Shown: piece by piece, positions 62,745 through 64,000 of the stretch
How positions within the stretch are numbered: the first letter of the stretch is position 1
How the letters are laid out: the number at the start of each line of letters is the position of its first letter
Assembly (NCBI RefSeq): GCF_001687365.1
Contig: NZ_LGLV01000007.1
Span: forward strand, 186,001 to 250,000
Direction: 5' to 3'
Origin: Pararhizobium polonicum
GTDB lineage: Bacteria; Pseudomonadota; Alphaproteobacteria; Rhizobiales; Rhizobiaceae
Length of the DNA: 64,000 nt
The notes under the pieces: model-generated
What the model was told of the DNA's origin: nothing
The model's input: only the letters and a program-made list of their open reading frames with translations
Databases searched by the model: none
Translations under genes and position numbers: made by a program

Positions 62745-63791
62745 TCAGAGTGCGCGCAGGAACTGGTCCACATCGTCCGGCTTGGTCGCAAAGCTGGTGA
62801 CCAGACGGTAGAGGCCTTCATCTCCGGCAACCGAGTCCGACAATGTGTGCGGCACGGGCCAATCGTAGAAGACCGCGCCATCGGCCTGGAGCTTGGCGGC
62901 CGTCTCCTTTTTCAGGATGACGAACAGTTCGTTGGAGCCGCTCGGCCAGGCAAGCCGCGTGCTGTTCGATCCGGCGATCCCTGCAGCGAGCCGGTTTGCC
63001 ATGCCGTTGGCATGGCGGGCGAGATCGAGCCAGAGGCCGCCTTCGAGATAGGCATCGAACTGGGCGGCGATGAAGCGGGATTTTGAAAAGAGCTGGGCGG
63101 AGCGCTTGCGCAGGTAGCCCATCTCTTCGGCCTTCGAGGTGTCGAACATGATCAGCGCTTCGGCGCACCAGCAGCCGTTCTTGGTGCCACCGAAGGAGAG
63201 CAGGTCGACGCCGCGCTTCCAGGTCATTTCCGCCGGTGTCGTATCGAGCGTCACCAGCGCATTGGCGAAGCGGGCGCCGTCCATATGCAAGGGCAGCTTG
63301 GCCGACCTGGCGATGGCGGCGATCGCATCGATTTCATCGAGGCTGTAGACGGTGCCGGCTTCCGTCGCCTGCGTCATGGTGATGGCCATCGGCTGGCCGC
63401 CGTGGACGCCGCCGCCGCGGGTGCGCCGGATTTCCCTTTCCAGCCGAGCGGGGTCCATCTTGCCATGGGCGCCATCGACCGGGGCAAGCTTTGCACCATG
63501 CGAGAAGAACTCCGGCGCGCCGCATTCGTCGGCGTTCACATGCGCTTCGCGGTGGCACAGCACGTGGCCGCCGGGCCGGTTGGTGCTGGCAAGCGCCAGC
63601 GAATTGGCGGCCGTTCCGGTTGCCACGAAGAACACGGCAACGTCGCGTTCGAACACCTCGGAAAGTGTCTTTTCCACCTTTTTGTCGAGGTCGCTTGTGC
63701 CATAGGCGGAGGCAAAGCCGCCGGCGGCCTTGACGAGGCTTTCAGCGATCGTGGGATGGGCGCCCGCCCAGTTGTCGGAGGAAAAAATCAT
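62745..63791 (-). CDS. Low-specificity L-threonine aldolase family protein
   Basis: A 348-residue PLP enzyme of the beta-eliminating lyase/threonine aldolase family. The PLP lysine is Lys204 in 'SFGGTKNGCWCAEA'; Asp171 in 'LHMDGARFANAL' contacts the ring, and 'FFVATGTAANSLALAS' is the phosphate-side loop. It would split L-threonine or L-allo-threonine to glycine and acetaldehyde. ATG 63791 is the family-like start ('MIFSSDNWAGAHP'). It is convergent with the LysR gene. Confidence 0.93.
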   Translation of the reverse strand: MIFSSDNWAGAHPTIAESLVKAAGGFASAYGTSDLDKKVEKTLSEVFERDVAVFFVATGTAANSLALASTNRPGGHVLCHREAHVNADECGAPEFFSHGAKLAPVDGAHGKMDPARLEREIRRTRGGGVHGGQPMAITMTQATEAGTVYSLDEIDAIAAIARSAKLPLHMDGARFANALVTLDTTPAEMTWKRGVDLLSFGGTKNGCWCAEALIMFDTSKAEEMGYLRKRSAQLFSKSRFIAAQFDAYLEGGLWLDLARHANGMANRLAAGIAGSNSTRLAWPSGSNELFVILKKETAAKLQADGAVFYDWPVPHTLSDSVAGDEGLYRLVTSFATKPDDVDQFLRAL

Positions 63792-64000
63792 CGATGCAGT
63801 CCTGTGGTTTTCCGGGGCGGAAAGCGCCGGCGGGATGGGTTGGTATCGACCATAAAGATGCTGTGGCGGCAATCAATCCGGAGCGGCGAGATAAGAACAA
63901 TACCAGACCAGTTTGAAACCAAATCGAAGAAACCGGCGGCTTATTGAAATAAAATTACAAAAATGCGCAACTAACCGCAATGTTTGGCAAAATCTCCCGG
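63792..64000. other. Right-edge region upstream of the threonine aldolase gene
   Basis: 209 bases with no supported gene. The last 70 bases are AT-rich and probably promoter DNA. Confidence 0.4.

Overview
The window is a chromosome-like stretch of GC-rich DNA (about 62% by eye) from an alphaproteobacterium, most likely a member of the Rhizobiaceae (Rhizobium/Agrobacterium/Sinorhizobium relatives). The evidence is a glgP-glgB-glgC-glgA-pgm glycogen operon in the order known from Agrobacterium, a proton-translocating transhydrogenase split into three genes, an aa3-oxidase subunit IV peptide, a CpdR response regulator next to an N-formylglutamate amidohydrolase, a suhB/MmgR-type small RNA, a ROSE-like leader in front of a small heat-shock gene, CtrA-type boxes, and rhizobial palindromic intergenic elements. 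No phage, IS element, integrase or CRISPR array was seen.

Layout. 1-7.8 kb: end of a serine hydrolase, a glyoxalase-superfamily protein, a CobW GTPase coupled to a WD40 protein, a creatininase divergent from a MarR regulator, a LacI regulator followed by a 2-hydroxyacid dehydrogenase, and a class I glutamine amidotransferase. 8-12 kb: a membrane GGDEF-EAL protein, then a FeeM-like N-acyl amino acid synthase gene behind two tandem CtrA-type boxes. 12-17.5 kb: transhydrogenase pntAA-pntAB-pntB, a DUF992 protein, a TPR lipoprotein and ribosomal protein S21. 17.9-23 kb: heterotetrameric sarcosine oxidase soxBDAG. 23-38.6 kb: a MaoC dehydratase with a broken DUF2332 partner, then glycogen metabolism (glgX and the glgPBCA-pgm operon) with LysR, DUF1127 and aldo/keto reductase genes between. 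38.8-47 kb: a lone TadG-like von Willebrand protein and a three-gene cluster of transglutaminase/DUF2126, ATP-grasp/alpha-E and a second transglutaminase. 47-51.4 kb: a DUF899-DUF1579-VOC operon divergent from MarR-VOC, then a decayed methyltransferase. 51.5-58.5 kb: ilvD, a DUF4231 (SLATT-like) membrane protein beside tRNA-Val(GAC), cpdR, the small RNA, hisN and a lysophospholipase-like hydrolase. 58.6-64 kb: an unexplained minus-strand terminator, hsp20 under a predicted RNA thermometer, a secreted hydrolase, an SBF-type transporter divergent from a LysR regulator, and a threonine aldolase.

How genes work together. GlgC makes ADP-glucose, GlgA and GlgB build glycogen, GlgP and GlgX degrade it, and Pgm links glucose-1-P to glucose-6-P. 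The MmgR-type RNA is known in Sinorhizobium to limit another storage polymer, polyhydroxybutyrate. CpdR controls ClpXP-dependent degradation of CtrA, and CtrA-type boxes lie upstream of the FeeM-like gene, so one cell-cycle circuit may touch both loci.

The least understood items are the FeeM-like acyltransferase with its CtrA-type promoter, the ATP-grasp/alpha-E/transglutaminase cluster, the orphan terminator with its possible 45-residue ORF, and the SLATT-like protein at the tRNA. Two genes (DUF2332 at 23.2-23.7 kb and a methyltransferase at 50.7-51.4 kb) carry internal deletions and both lie beside dispersed palindromic repeats. All identifications are by reading motifs; no database search was run.
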